64,000 nt of DNA from Beroe forskalii (Eukaryota; Ctenophora; Nuda; Beroida; Beroidae): positions 62,001 to 126,000 of the forward strand of contig WFMF01000145.1 in NCBI GenBank assembly GCA_011033025.1, in the 5' to 3' direction. Positions 12,687-25,700 of this stretch are shown here, piece after piece. Every line of letters begins with the position of its first letter. The stretch's first letter is position 1. A model generated the notes under the pieces. That model had not been told where the DNA came from. It did no database searches and saw only the letters and a list, made by a program, of their open reading frames with translations. Position numbers and translations under genes: made by a program.

Positions 12687-13493
12687 ATGCGGATGGAACT
12701 ATATCAAGAAATAATTAAGTTTATCGGTCCACCAAATCACACTACTGGTTCAACCTTGAAGGATGCTTCTGTACGCTTTGGATGTCAATACAATACTATT
12801 CTTGCTGTATATTTTCAACAAGTTCAGAAGAGATTGAAGAGATTATCTTACCATCATAGTGACACTCATGCTAAAGTTGAACATCTGAAGTTTTATGAGA
12901 CCCAGAATGATGGGAGGAAAGAATTTGTTTATGAAATGGCCATTAAGATAGGAATACCACCAGTTATGCTTTCTAAATTGCTTATAGAGTTGTTAGGTAT
13001 CACTAAGAACCAGACACCTACCCAGTTATTAAGGGATATCAATGCAATTGAAGATGAATGTTTGAGACAGCAAGTTTCCTATTGTCTTGAAAATGATGAC
13101 CAGTTTGGACCCAACATTGATTTGATCAAGAAATCAATTGGTGATGACTATGAGTGTATTCTTAAAGACAAATTGACATTTATGAATATATCATTCAAGG
13201 ATGAAAATGTTTTACGGACTCAAGGGTATGATAAAACCCCTGATATACTGTTAACTGTGCCCATTGCTGTTAACAATTATGTTATCAACTGGATAGAAAG
13301 TAAAGCATCTTTTGGAGATGATTCTACTCATAAACAATATCTTCGAGAGCAATATTGGAGCTATTGGAATAGATTTGGATCAGGACTTGTCATATATTGG
13401 TTTGGTTTCATTGATGAGCTAGCTGATCAGACTTCAGAAAAGGGGATCATTATCATGGATTGTATGCCAAGCAAAGTAACTACTATAGTTTGA
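12687..13493 (+). CDS. CDIN1: CDAN1-interacting nuclease 1 homologue, intronless
   Basis: A single open frame of 268 codons. It matches the CDIN1 (C15orf41) family along its length, from an N-terminal helical region (QEIIKFIGPP) to a highly conserved C-terminal nuclease half. That half contains GYDKTPD, then WIESKASFGD, then YWSYWNRFGSGLVIYWFGFI. The D of TPD and the E-S-K of IESK form the PD-(D/E)XK catalytic signature; the length is close to the usual ~280 residues. In vertebrates the protein binds codanin-1 and mutations cause congenital dyserythropoietic anaemia; its substrate is not settled. The ATG at 12687 is chosen because it matches the family N-terminus; the frame is open to 12666 but without an ATG. 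The vertebrate gene has many introns, so the lack of introns here suggests retroposition or intron loss. The gene sits 437 bp upstream of TRRAP on the same strand. Confidence 0.93.
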   Translation: MRMELYQEIIKFIGPPNHTTGSTLKDASVRFGCQYNTILAVYFQQVQKRLKRLSYHHSDTHAKVEHLKFYETQNDGRKEFVYEMAIKIGIPPVMLSKLLIELLGITKNQTPTQLLRDINAIEDECLRQQVSYCLENDDQFGPNIDLIKKSIGDDYECILKDKLTFMNISFKDENVLRTQGYDKTPDILLTVPIAVNNYVINWIESKASFGDDSTHKQYLREQYWSYWNRFGSGLVIYWFGFIDELADQTSEKGIIIMDCMPSKVTTIV

Positions 13494-13929
13494 ATTAAAG
13501 AGTTTGTGGCTTAGGCATATAATATGATTCGACTGAAAGATTTAGTTTTATGTTTAATGTTTGTGGGTAACAATATAATGTTGTTGATTTATATAATCAA
13601 ATTTGTTCACTTTCTACCTAACTGCTATTGAAGGCCCTACTATCTAATCATAACAGATTGAGCTATAATTTCTTCTATCTGCTATAAACAATTTTGTATA
13701 CAGTAGTCCTGCAAAGTTGTGCACCCAAGCTGAATAAATATTATTCAAACAAAAATATTTCACCTTATCAACTCCTTTACATATTTGTACTAAATTGTAT
13801 GTTTCTACTTCTATTTCTCTACCCAAGAAACACCAATCGATGTCTAGCACCAATTATAGGTTTTATTTTTAACTAGTTTAACTCAAAGAGGAAATGTAAC
13901 CAAGTCTGCCTGCTCAATCTTGAAATGCC
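13494..13929 (+). other. CDIN1-TRRAP intergenic spacer with a two-codon uORF
   Basis: This short AT-rich spacer must hold the CDIN1 3' end and the TRRAP 5' leader and promoter. At 13925 an ATG opens a minimal uORF (ATG CCA TGA) whose stop overlaps the TRRAP start codon at 13930. No clear TATA box was identified. Confidence 0.4.
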
Positions 13930-16707
13930 ATGAGTGGCACTCCTTCAAGCCAGCCTAGTGTAAGGGATCCAGACCTCTCATCTCAGCAATCAAACTCAGC
14001 ACAGATAATCACAGAGTCGGGTCAGACTGTCCAGCAGCCAGTGGACAATGATTTCGCATTTTTCCAGAATTTTAAAGAGTATGTCAGAGTAATCACTGAT
14101 AATGAGAGAGGTTTGTTAATTTAAATTGACTCATATTTCACATATAAACTTGTTTCAAATTTTTATTATCAAAATTACATACTTATTATATTTTCAACAT
14201 TCAAATGTCTACTTATTAGTAGATCGTTTGTTCATTGAGGAACTTGTTTATGGGTTGTCCTTGGTTATGCGGAGTCACTCAATGTATGTTGCATATTCAG
14301 TAAATTAAGCAACCATTTTAAGAATTGAGGTTGCAAAGAATAACCAATGCCCAGAATAAAGTGAACATTAATGTATTCATTCCTCTAACATTCATAAAAT
14401 GTCAAGTACACCATTGTTAAAATTATTATGTGGCCAAATGCTTGAATCACATCACACAACTAAACCTCAGAAGAAGTGAAAAAGTTTAAAGCAGCTCAAG
14501 AGCTGAGTGAGCACTTGGAGTTCATTGTCCAGAATTCATACTACAAAGACTTCCTGGCATATCTACTGGATGAATTTCTCAGGTTCATTGAGGTATGTCC
14601 TTATCAGGTTAACAAATAAATTTTACTTAGTCAGTTTACTGTTGCACCATGTAGTATCATGGTATGTGGAACTGCCCTTTTTTGACTTCATACCACCATT
14701 TCAGGCTGGAGAGCCCATTTATCACGAGAACTCTAAGGCCCAGATCAGGAAGCTTGTTCTTGAAATCATCCATCGTCTCCCAAGGAATTCTGACCTTGAG
14801 CCTCATGCCAGAAAAATACAAAGCATCATGTTCAGACTTGTTGAGGTTTATTTTAATTCATTGGATGCTGCTTTCCATGACGTTATCAAAGGTTTATGAT
14901 TCGATTTGAGTTTTTCTTTTTAGCAATTATATCCATTTTATGATGCTTAGCATTCTACTTATTTACTTATTACTAATTAGGGATTATCCGATGTCATAAC
15001 TATGATATGAATTGTTTTCAGAAAGAGAATGAAGACTGTGCACAAGTTTGCTTGAGAACCATCCACGAGATTCACAAAGCATTCAAACCTGCCAACACCC
15101 AAGAAGCTCAAGATGTTTCAACTGAGGTAATTATCATGCGGATTTGACTTCTGGTGAAAGCTATGCTCATTTTATCTCAAATAAGTTTTAAGGTTATTAA
15201 TAGATTCTTGTAACAATGAATTATTAACCAAAGATCATTTAAATTTTTACACCCCCTCCTGTTTTTCCCCTAGATTCGAGCCTTTCTACAGTTCGTTAAT
15301 GTCTCTTTCCACAACCTCCAAACCACTATGACCTCGGTGCTCGTTAATGAGAACGCCCCCTCTCAAGGGCCTGGACAGAGAGAACCAAGGAGTATTCCAA
15401 AGGTTTGTCACAAACTGAAATCATCCCATTCTCCTGCATGACTTTTTGACAAGGATATATAATTAAGTCTCCTTTCTTGATCCTTTAATTCCTTCTAGGA
15501 ATATTGATCTCCCATTGCACAGGCTACACAGTCCCTGAAAGTCTTAGCTGATCTTCCTCTCCAAGTGGTGTTCTTCTACCAAGCTTTCCAGAGCAAAATA
15601 GAGGAAGATGTGTCAAAGCTGATCAGGATCATGATCAACAACACACTCACACTGCATCCCGAGCCCGCTATAAAGTAAGTTAATCGTTACTGTACTTACT
15701 CTTTACTTCTAAGTTTTTAAAATGTATTTCCTTTATCCCAACAATTGCATTCAAATCACCTAAAAGTATATGCAACCTGTAACCTGTAGGATTTTAATGT
15801 CTCCTTATGATCCAGGAACCACGAGCACTTTGTGCAGGAGTCCTTTGTTGACTTCATCATGGTGCAGATCAAGACGATCAGTTTCCTGGCTTTCATGCTC
15901 AAACACCGTCCCTACCACGAGATAATAGAGCAGGACAGCGTGAACTTCATCAAGGGTCTCATTGCTTGTTTCAGGTGGTGCCCGGCAGAGGCTCCCCATC
16001 TTAGACGCGAGGTAAAGTAATCTGATCATAGAGTCGTTAGTACTCGTTATCTTCAAAAGTAGACTGATATGATAGGCACCGTTTACTGGATTTCATTATA
16101 TATAATCGAATTTGCAAAATAGTGAACAGGGATATTCTACTTCATTTATATTCACCAATAAACTTACCTTCAGCACAGTCAAGAAGCTTCTTCATATATA
16201 GATTTAATTGAAAATATATTGTTGTAAATGCGCTGTGAAACATAATATATCAAAATTCAAATTCAAATTCAACTGTGTCTACAGTGCTTAGTGTCATGAT
16301 GTTCTCAGGTGATTGTGGCCTGTAGACATCTCGTGTCAGCTAACCAACCAGAGACTCTAAGTTTCCGCTTCAAGATGGTCGGCTTCATGGATGAGCTGCT
16401 AGATGAAAGTGTTCTGATAGGTTTTATAAATAATAATTCTCATTTCTTGCTTACAGAGTTAGGTTATAGATGGATGAATTATATGAATGAATTTATATAG
16501 AAAGCAGTTTTAAAGCCAATGCTGTTCAATTAAAATTATACACCGTTACATCCCCGTCATTTTGTTGAAACTTGGGACTCCTACCAAATGTTCACTGCAT
16601 TTAGGCTATTAACTAATATTTAGTCCTTATTTCCAGGCACTGGCTGGACCAACAAGGAAGGCTCAAGGACTTTGGCTTACAGTACTCTAGCTGATTTGAT
16701 ACATCAG
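13930..16707 (+). CDS. TRRAP: TRRAP exons 1-9
   Basis: Exons 13930-14110, 14471-14592, 14705-14845, 15022-15126, 15274-15402, 15523-15674, 15816-16011, 16309-16420 and 16637-16707, all with GT-AG borders and matched phases. They encode the first 403 residues: a serine/glutamine-rich N-terminal tail that differs from vertebrates, then the conserved helical-repeat start (KFKAAQELSEHLEFIVQNSY). The peptides HEIHKAFKPANTQ, VLADLPLQVVFFYQ-type sequence and FVDFIMVQIKTISFLAFML follow the family order. Exon 9 ends DLIHQ, the position where vertebrate TRRAP continues with VRQHLPL; here the next exon begins VREKLSL after a 17.4-kb intron. Confidence 0.93.
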
Positions 16708-19700
16708 GTAACTGCAGCTGACTTCTGCTGATTCATACCTCAGGTGCTAATTGCTAATGTTATATATTAGAATCATGTTGGAGTTTCATTTGGTTTGATA
16801 TGGGTGATTTGGTGAAGCTCAAATGCCGTGGAACTTCGCTCAAGTTTACCCTGAACTCACTAAATGCGAGCTATACCGTTTGTACAGGATTTTATTCAAA
16901 TAGTTTTTTTTGTATTCAAATAGTTTTTTTTTGTAAAATTGTTTGATGGAAAATTTCTGCGTGGAGCAATTATCGACGGCTCCCAAAAATTAGCATGACC
17001 ATAGCTGGTATTTACACCGATTTCGAAATACGAACTATGTCTCTATTGCATTTTTGGCGTAATAAAAACAACGATGTTACTGTAAAAAAGTGACTCGTTG
17101 TGACATGCCTATAAAAGCACAGTGTGCTGCATCATATTTTTATTTTAATATAAAAAACTTAAAATAATAGAATACCTTAGGAGGTCTATTTATGGAGGTT
17201 GTAATTTGGGGCTTTTTCATCCTTCCGCCACAGCCCACAATTTAATTCCACGTGTTATAATTCAACCCGTTTTCGAAATTTCCTGAACTACCTGTACTAT
17301 AATACAGTACAATTTCGTATCAGAGATGAGCTTCCGGAGAATCACCGATAATTTAGTCAATATGAAATAAAAACAATTACAATTCGAAAAAACTTACAAC
17401 AGTAAATTTTCAAATTCTTTGTTCTCATATCAGTTTTTATAACATTGTTTTTCGTTTGGACATCGCCTAGTTTAATTTGGTGGGTGAAATTTGGCGATTT
17501 GTTAAAAAAAAACCCAAATTTTCAACCTACAAAAATTGCAAACACCAAAATCTTAACCCACATAAATAGACCTCCTAAGGTATAATAATATTGTTCTAGT
17601 TTTTTACTTGAACAAGTCGACGCAATTTATTCCTTTGCTGTCTGTTCATGATTGTACGATTTTTTCTACGATTATTGAGTTAGTTTGTGCGATTTTTGAG
17701 GTAGTTGTTGTAAGGGCCTGAGAACCCTATTTTTTAACTGATAGAGGGGTTTACATTTATGCAGCTACTAAACATGCCTTGAGAGGCCTATAAACATGAT
17801 AATATCACTTTGAAGTGTAAGGAAACAAGAGAAATTCTGTTTTATTGCGACTGAAAGGTGATTGACAGGGGACCTGGTTCATGTCTATTTAATAATAAAC
17901 TGTGCTTATTTTTCAGTTTTTCCATCAAATAGTATATATAGTTTCGTAGGTATTTAAAGTTTGGTGAAGAAACCAGGTGGGACCTCGGCCCTAAGATTTT
18001 TAAGGCTTGCCACTTCCTAGGCTCCAGGAAGAGGCAGTCCCATTGTCTGTTGATATGCGTGTACCTGTAGCATATTTTGTGCAAACAAAGATATATATGC
18101 AGAACAAAGAAGTGAAGAACGTGTGATTGTGTTTCAAGTACGCAGTACGAAATTTAAAAAAATAGTTTGATTTGGATTGGTCCACGGTCGCATTGCTCCA
18201 TACGATAGTTACATGAAATTATGTTTGATATTTCGAAGCTGAATCCGTCCCATATATTATTTTGGTTGTTTGCATATGCACGCAACTCTGATTTGTGAAC
18301 ATTTTTTGGCCAGATTAAGTATATATCTTTGTTGAAAAAATAAAGTGTGATTCTTTGAAAGCTACTTTATTCTTATCTTTGCGTTGAATTTTGCTTCAAA
18401 AAATATAATAATTGGTGCTTCCTAGCAGCGCCGAGTGATCTGACGAGCTGTGTATTTGCAAGCCCAACGGGCCTGCGAGTCTAATTTATAAAGTAAAAAG
18501 AGAGTGTATGGATCTTGTGTATGCGTTTGTGTGGGTTATTGTGTCGGCATTATAGATTAGAATGGGAAAACCGTGTGTATTGACACTGTGTCGGCGTGTG
18601 TATGGGTTTTCTGTCAGCATCATATTATGATGCCGAAAGAAAACCCATTTTCACATTCTGATCGATCAGAATGTGAAAATGTGTTTATGGGCATTGTGTC
18701 GATGTGTATATGGGTTTATGTCGGCATGCACGTGCACTGTGCAGATTGGGAAAATGCTTGCGTTTCTATGGTAGCATGTGATGTGTGCGAATTTAATTTC
18801 TGGCTTTGTTGATTTTTTGCTACTCCCTCAGAAATTGTAACTTTGGCTCTGATTCGAATTTTTTCCCTCCCCAATCGCCATTTTGTCTTACAAAAAAGCA
18901 TTGAAGAGAGTTGGCAGAGATAGTGGTTAGGAAGATGAGAAATAAGATTATGTGCATAGCAGGTTTAGGTTTACAATAGAATTACTGTAATTTCTGAAAA
19001 GTGGCTGGAAAATGGAAGTGGCGTAAATTCGTCATAAAACTGGCGTAAATTCGTCATGAAACTGGCGTAAATTCGTCATAAAACTGGTGTAAATTCGTCA
19101 TGCAGTCGAGTCTCCTAGCAGCTCTTACATTTGCGTGCGCACGACGCGCGCGTGAACGCTTGCGCAGGTGTGAGATTGTCGGTGTAAGTTCGTGTGCGGC
19201 ACTGTTGGAGTCAAACAAGCCACACGAATTACGATATCAGTTGAAATAATTATGTAGAGCGTCCAAGAGTTGTGAATTGAGAATCAAAGCAAAGATGATG
19301 AACATTGAAAAGTTTTCCACAAAAAATAGTTTCTCTCCTTCTCTAACTATTCTGTTTCAGTGGAGAGCCCAGCGTTTGCGCCGCGCACTGCTGCTTGGAG
19401 CTCCGAGAAAATTAAGGGGCTTTCTCATGAACTACTGAGCTCTGAACAAACACTCACACTGCTCTCAGTGTTACAATCACTCATTCGGGTTACGCATTAG
19501 ATGTTACATTTTCATCGATGGAAGTTCTGCACTGCGATTGTGATCATATACCTCTAGCTGGGGGAGGGAAATTGAGCACCTGCATACGGGAACAATGGAC
19601 AAAAAATGTGCTGGCAGGCGCAATTTTTGTTCGATGTGGTGAAAAGTTTTCATTAATATTAATTATTTACGTCCGAAGTTTGCGAACGAGGTGGGGCATA

Positions 19701-22700
19701 GTGAGCTTTGTATTAGCTGACCCAGTGGGCCTGCTAGTTTTCGAATAATTTCTCAATTGAGCAATAGGACTACAAAATTTGTATCGCGATGGTGTTCTGC
19801 CACACCTTCTATTTCCAAAGTTTCAACTTTAAAGTCTAGAATGTAGATCTTATCCACTGCTTCAGCCTTTATAATCCATTACGTCAGTTTCCATAGGTCA
19901 GGTTCCCTCTTCTTACTACTTTGAGTGACTGAATTGCTGTGCTATGAAAGTCTCTGCAACGCTGGTATTTATTTTTGCGATTGGGGTCCGGACATCAAAG
20001 AAAGAAATTATTAAGATTGGAGATGGGATTATTTTCTTGTCACTTGAAGACACTCCATTAATCACTTTATGGAGACACTCCATTTATCAGAACTGCATTT
20101 TTCTTGCAGGGAATCGTCTCAGTTCCATCGATCATTGGGATGATTTTATAGATAGGAATACAGTTGTATTGGAATCAAAAGGTACCCTGATATCAGCTGT
20201 GAATTCATCATCAGTTTGTGAATTTAACATGGATTATCTTTACTTGATAATGATGGATTCACGTTTCAGCCAAAAGTCATATTCCTCAATGATGCAAAGA
20301 TTGGTGGACTACAATTGGTATTGTGAACCACAAAATCCTAGAATCTCTAATGATAATCGAGCTGCATATTGTGATGGTTATTCGGATTGTCTAACTGACG
20401 AATGTAACTGTCAGTCGACCGGTAGCAATAATAAATCAAATTCAGTTTTCTTCTGTCCCGATAAATCTGGCTGTATCTCTATCAAGAACGTTTGTGATGG
20501 AAAGCACGACTGCAAAGATGGATCTGACGAGTGTATATGCGAGGGATATATCCAGCTGAATTGCTCGGTATTAGGTTACAAATCGCACTGCATATCACTG
20601 GAGAAGTTTTGCTGGAAGCTGTTTGACAAGTCGTGGAGGCAGAGGTTGCTGCTGAAGTGCACTTCAAAAAGGAATCTCTGGGATAAGTGCAAAGGTTTTA
20701 GATCAAGGGGATTAAAAAGAAAAACTAACCCAATTGACACATGCTTTTTAGATAATCCTTGGGCAATTGTCAAAGCTGTTGCTGGTGCAGCCCTCAATGA
20801 TGAATTTGATGGCATTGTTTCTTTTTGCAAAAGCAATTGTTCAAAATACTACGATGGTAAAAATTGGGGATTTTACTGTAATCTGCTTCTACCCTATCGT
20901 CCAAATGGGATGAGAGGTCATTCAATCTTTTGTTCTGGAGAGTACCATTATGCCAATATCATTTGTGATGGCCATATTGACTGTGAAAATGAAAAATTAG
21001 ATGAAATGAACTGTCCTGATCGGTTTTACTGTGCTGGAAATAGTACTGAATGGGTTTCTCCCGAAAAGGTTTGTGATAATGTCAAAGATTGCTCAACTGG
21101 GTTGGACGAATGTACAAAATGCGACATGGGATACATGTCATCATCTGAACTTTTGATAAATTCTAAAGTTGTGCTAGTCCTCACAATAATAAGCTGTATT
21201 TCAATAATCCTACTGAATGGAATACAAGGATACACCTGCCTTGTCACTCCATCTGCCACCCATATTGGTGAAATCAATAGACTAATCACGCTGCAGGTTT
21301 ATCTCTTCGATATGCTGATTGGGGTTTATCAAGCACTGCTAATAATTGCTACTTTAGTCATCATGCTCAAAGGCGATTATTGCGAATTTGATAGGGATTG
21401 GAGGGCAAGTAACTATTGTATTCTTCTGGGAATACTTTACACTTTATCCTCCCACGGTTCACTTCTTTCTATTGTGCATCTGAGTGTAGTGAGGTCCATT
21501 TCACTGCTGTCAAACAATACCATTCACATCAGAAGGCGGGTTATTCTACGCATATCAGTTGCTCTTTTATGTCTCAATGTTTTAAATTCTATCTTTCCTG
21601 TTATTCCGCTGCCATTCGTACAGGATATCTTTAGAACAGAAATTTACTTAACTCACCCTCGCAAAAATCCGTCCTTCAAGGGTAATCCAATTAACTTTAC
21701 GACTCTGGAAGGAACTTATGAACGAGTTTTTGGCAGGAGAGAATCGAATAAAAACACTATTTTAAGAGATTTCAGGAGCACAACCTCTGATGATGAAGTT
21801 TGGCATACCACCGATATCAGTTACTACGGATCATCTGCCCTATGTTTGCACAACGTTTTCAAGTCCCAAGTTTCATTCTATCTTTACAAGATCTTATATC
21901 TGGTGGTCATTGTGTTGCTTTTACTCCTCATGTCGGCAGCTTATACTGCGATTATTGCTAAAAATAAGCGCAGCAAGAAGAGCTTACGAGATAAAGATGG
22001 GGGAAGACATAATCATAGAAATGATTATTCAATATCGTTAACGACAAAGCTTTTGTGGATGGTTGGCACCCAGCTGTTGTGTTGGTTCCCGTTCATTGGA
22101 GCTGTCATTTATTACATGTGTAAGGGAGATGACTCACCCCCAAATATTGTTTTTTGAGGTGATTTTCTTCTTTGTCATACCAATTAACAGTCTCCTTAAT
22201 CCACTGTACCACAGTAAGTTGTATTGTGTCGTAGTTAAAGCCACAAGAGCATTGTTCGCGTGCTGCAAGTCGAAGAAAGCTGAAGATGAAAACCCGGAAA
22301 TCATTGAAATGAAGGATCTAAAACAATGAAATGGCCATATCGGCACTTGAACCAGTTCCTCAATAATGATTAGCAGGATCATGAAAGTATTTAATCTTCA
22401 TGCTTTTATTTGTCATGGTGAGGACTGAATGCCCATTTATAAAGCCCCGTCAACAATTCCAGTATCAAATAATTTAGCGTTTGCTGCTTTATGTTATGCT
22501 TATTATTAATTAGTTTCCCTCAAAAATAGCTCGAGTCTGTAATTTTTATTGTGCTATGAAAAATTGTAAATTTGTGAAACGATACTATTGTACGATTTTT
22601 GTACGATTATTGAGTTAGTTTGTGCGATTTTCGAGTTAGTTGTTGTAAGGGCATTAGAACCCTATTTTCTAAACTGATAGAGGGGTTTACATTTATGCAG

Positions 22701-25700
22701 CTACTAAACATGCCTTGAGAGGCCTAAAAACATGATGATATCAATTTGAAGTGTAAGGAAACAAGAGAATGGATTGGAATTTTTCATGCAGTAGAAAGTA
22801 CTCAATCAATTTGAATGTAGCCCTTGAAATTTGCGAACGAGGTGCTTCCTAGCAGCGCCGAGTGATCTGACGAGCTGTGTATTTGCAAGCCCAACGGGCC
22901 TGCGAGTCTAATTTATAAAGTAAAGAGAGTGTATGGATCTTGTGTCTGCGTTTGTGTGGGTTATTGTGTCGGCATTATAGATTAGAATGAGAAAACCGTG
23001 TGTATTGACACTGTGTCGGCGTGCGTATGGGTTTTCTGTCGGCATCAAAGATCAGAATGTGAAAATGTGTTTATGGGCAATGTGTATATGGGTTTATGTC
23101 AGCATGCACGTCCATTGTGCAGATTGGGAAAATGCTTGCGTTTCTATGGTAGCATGTGATGTGTGCGAATTTAATTTCTGGCTTTGTTGATTTTTTTGCT
23201 ACTCCCCCAGAAATTGTAACTTTGGCTCTAATTCGAATTTTTTCCCTCCCCAATCGCCTTTTTGTCTTACAAAAAAGCATTGAAGAGAGTTGGCAGAGAT
23301 CGTGGTTCAGAAGATGAGAAATAGGATTATGTGCATAGCAGGTTTAGGTTTACAATAGAATTACTGTAATTTCTGAAAAGTGCCTGGAAAGTGGAAGTGG
23401 CGTAAATTCGTCATAAAACTGGCGTAAATTCGTCATGAAACTGGTGTAAATTCGTCATGAAACTGGTTTAAATTCGTCATATGCAGTCGAGTCTCCTAGC
23501 AACTCTTACATTTGTGTGCGCACGACGCACGTGTGAACACTTGCGCAGGTATAAGATTGTTGGTGTAAGTTCGTGCGCGGCACTGTTGGAGTCAAACAAG
23601 CCACACGAATTACGATATCAGTTGAAATGATTATGTAGAGCGTCCAAGAGTTGTGAATTGAGAATCAAAACAAAGATGATGAACATTGAAAAGTTTTCCA
23701 CAAAAAATAGTTTCTCTCCTTCTCTAACTATTCTGTTTCAGTGGAGAGCCCAGCGTTTGCGCCGCGCACTGCTGCTTGGAGCTCCGAGAAAATTAAGCGG
23801 CTTTGTCTTGAACTACTGAGCTCTGAACAAACACTCACACTGCTCTCAGTGTTACAATCACTCATTCGGGTTACGCATTAGATGTTACATTGTTGTTATT
23901 ATTGATCTGCAGTCTTGGTAATATCCATATTTCATATGCTTTGACACGACATCTAATATATAAAGTAAAGTCACACGTGAATAATGTTTGTCTGTAATTC
24001 CGTATACAATTAAATTTGAGCTTGCCAAGAAGATATCAAGAGAAACGAAGGCAAAAGGGAGAAAAGAGGTGCCGTTGCTATGGAAACCAATTTTGTGCAC
24101 GTGCAGATTATAATCAGTTCAATGCGAGTGCTTTCTATTACGCTACTACTGTTAAATGCTGTGCTGACATAGTTTTTGAAAATTTGACGTTGTTTTACAT
24201 CAAATTCAAGATCTCAAGATGGAGAATGGACAAAACTTGAACAACGGAGGATATTTCAGATGAATTGTTTTCTGTGGCAGTGTTTGGCAGATAATCAATG
24301 CTGAGTCGGTGATAACAATAGTAACTATAGTTTCGAAATTAGCCGTTTAGTTTACAAAAGTGTACAATTCAATCGAGTGGAATATAGGTGCAGTAGCAGA
24401 TTACGAAGACAGTTCCTGGCCTGGATTAATAAAAACAAAACAAAATGGTCCAATGTCAGTATCAGTATGAGAATTAACATAGACTTCTTGCAATCAAAAC
24501 GGAACGCTGGAACAAAACTCACATGGTTAAGCATAACTAACACTAATCGACGCCGTTCTATTTTCCACTCTGCTCCTTCATAAAATTTAATAATGATTTA
24601 ATTGATTTCGTTACGACTAACATTCGATCCAATTGGAATTTTTGATGCGGTAAGAACTATCCAATCAATTTGAATGGTAGTTTTTAAAATTTGCGAACGA
24701 GGTGCCGCGTAGCTGTGTGATCTGTGTATATACGTATATGCAGGCTCAACGGGCCTGCTAGTATTACATAAAGATGAACTCCTTAAATACGTAAATCAGT
24801 GCTTTATGAGTTTATGTTTTTGTTGGATTGTTAAACTTGTATTGTGTAATATTGATATAATATTGCGGCACATTGCCAGCCCCACCGTGGGTTTCACAAC
24901 AACAACAACATTTTCATCGATGGAAGTTCTGCACTGCGATTGTGATAATATACCTCTAGCTGGGGGAGGGAAATTGAGCACCTGCATACAGGAACAATGG
25001 ACAAAAAATGTGCCGGCAGGCGCAATTTTTGTTCGATGTGGTGAAAAGTTTTCATTAATATTAATTATTTACGTCCGAAATTTGCGAACGAGGTGGGGCA
25101 AAGTGAGCTTTGTATTAGCTGACCAAACGGGCCTGCTAGTTTTCAAATAATTTCTCAAATGAGCAATAGGACTAAAAACATTTGTATCGCGATGGTGTTC
25201 TGCCACACCTTCTATTTCCAAAGTTTCAACTTTAAAGTCTAGAATGTAGATCTTATCCACTGCTTCAGCCTTTATAATCCATTACGTCAGTTTCCATAGG
25301 TCAGGTTCCCTCTTCTTGCTACTTTGAGTGACTGAATTGCTGTGCTATGAGAGTCTCTGCAACGCTGGTATTTATTTTTGCGATTGGGGTCCGGACATCA
25401 AAGAAAGAAATTATTAAGATTGGAGATGGGATTATTTTCTTGTCATTTGGAGACACTACTACATTAATCTCTTCATGGAGGCACTCCATTAATCATTACT
25501 GCATTTTTCTTGCAACTGATCGTCTCCGTAAAGTTGATCATTGGGATGCTTTTATAGATAGGAATACAGTCGTATTGCAATCAAATGGTACCCTGATATC
25601 AGCTGTAAATTCATCATCAGTTTGTGAATTTAACATGGATTATCTTTACTTGATGGAACGTTTCAGCCAAAAGTCATATTCCTCAATGACGCAAAGATTG

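Noticed and set aside
22987-23190. Open frame MRKPCVLTLCRRAYG and its relatives at 18573 and 30089
   Set aside because: It lies in the duplicated upstream flank of the receptors, differs by indels among copies and has no coding signature.
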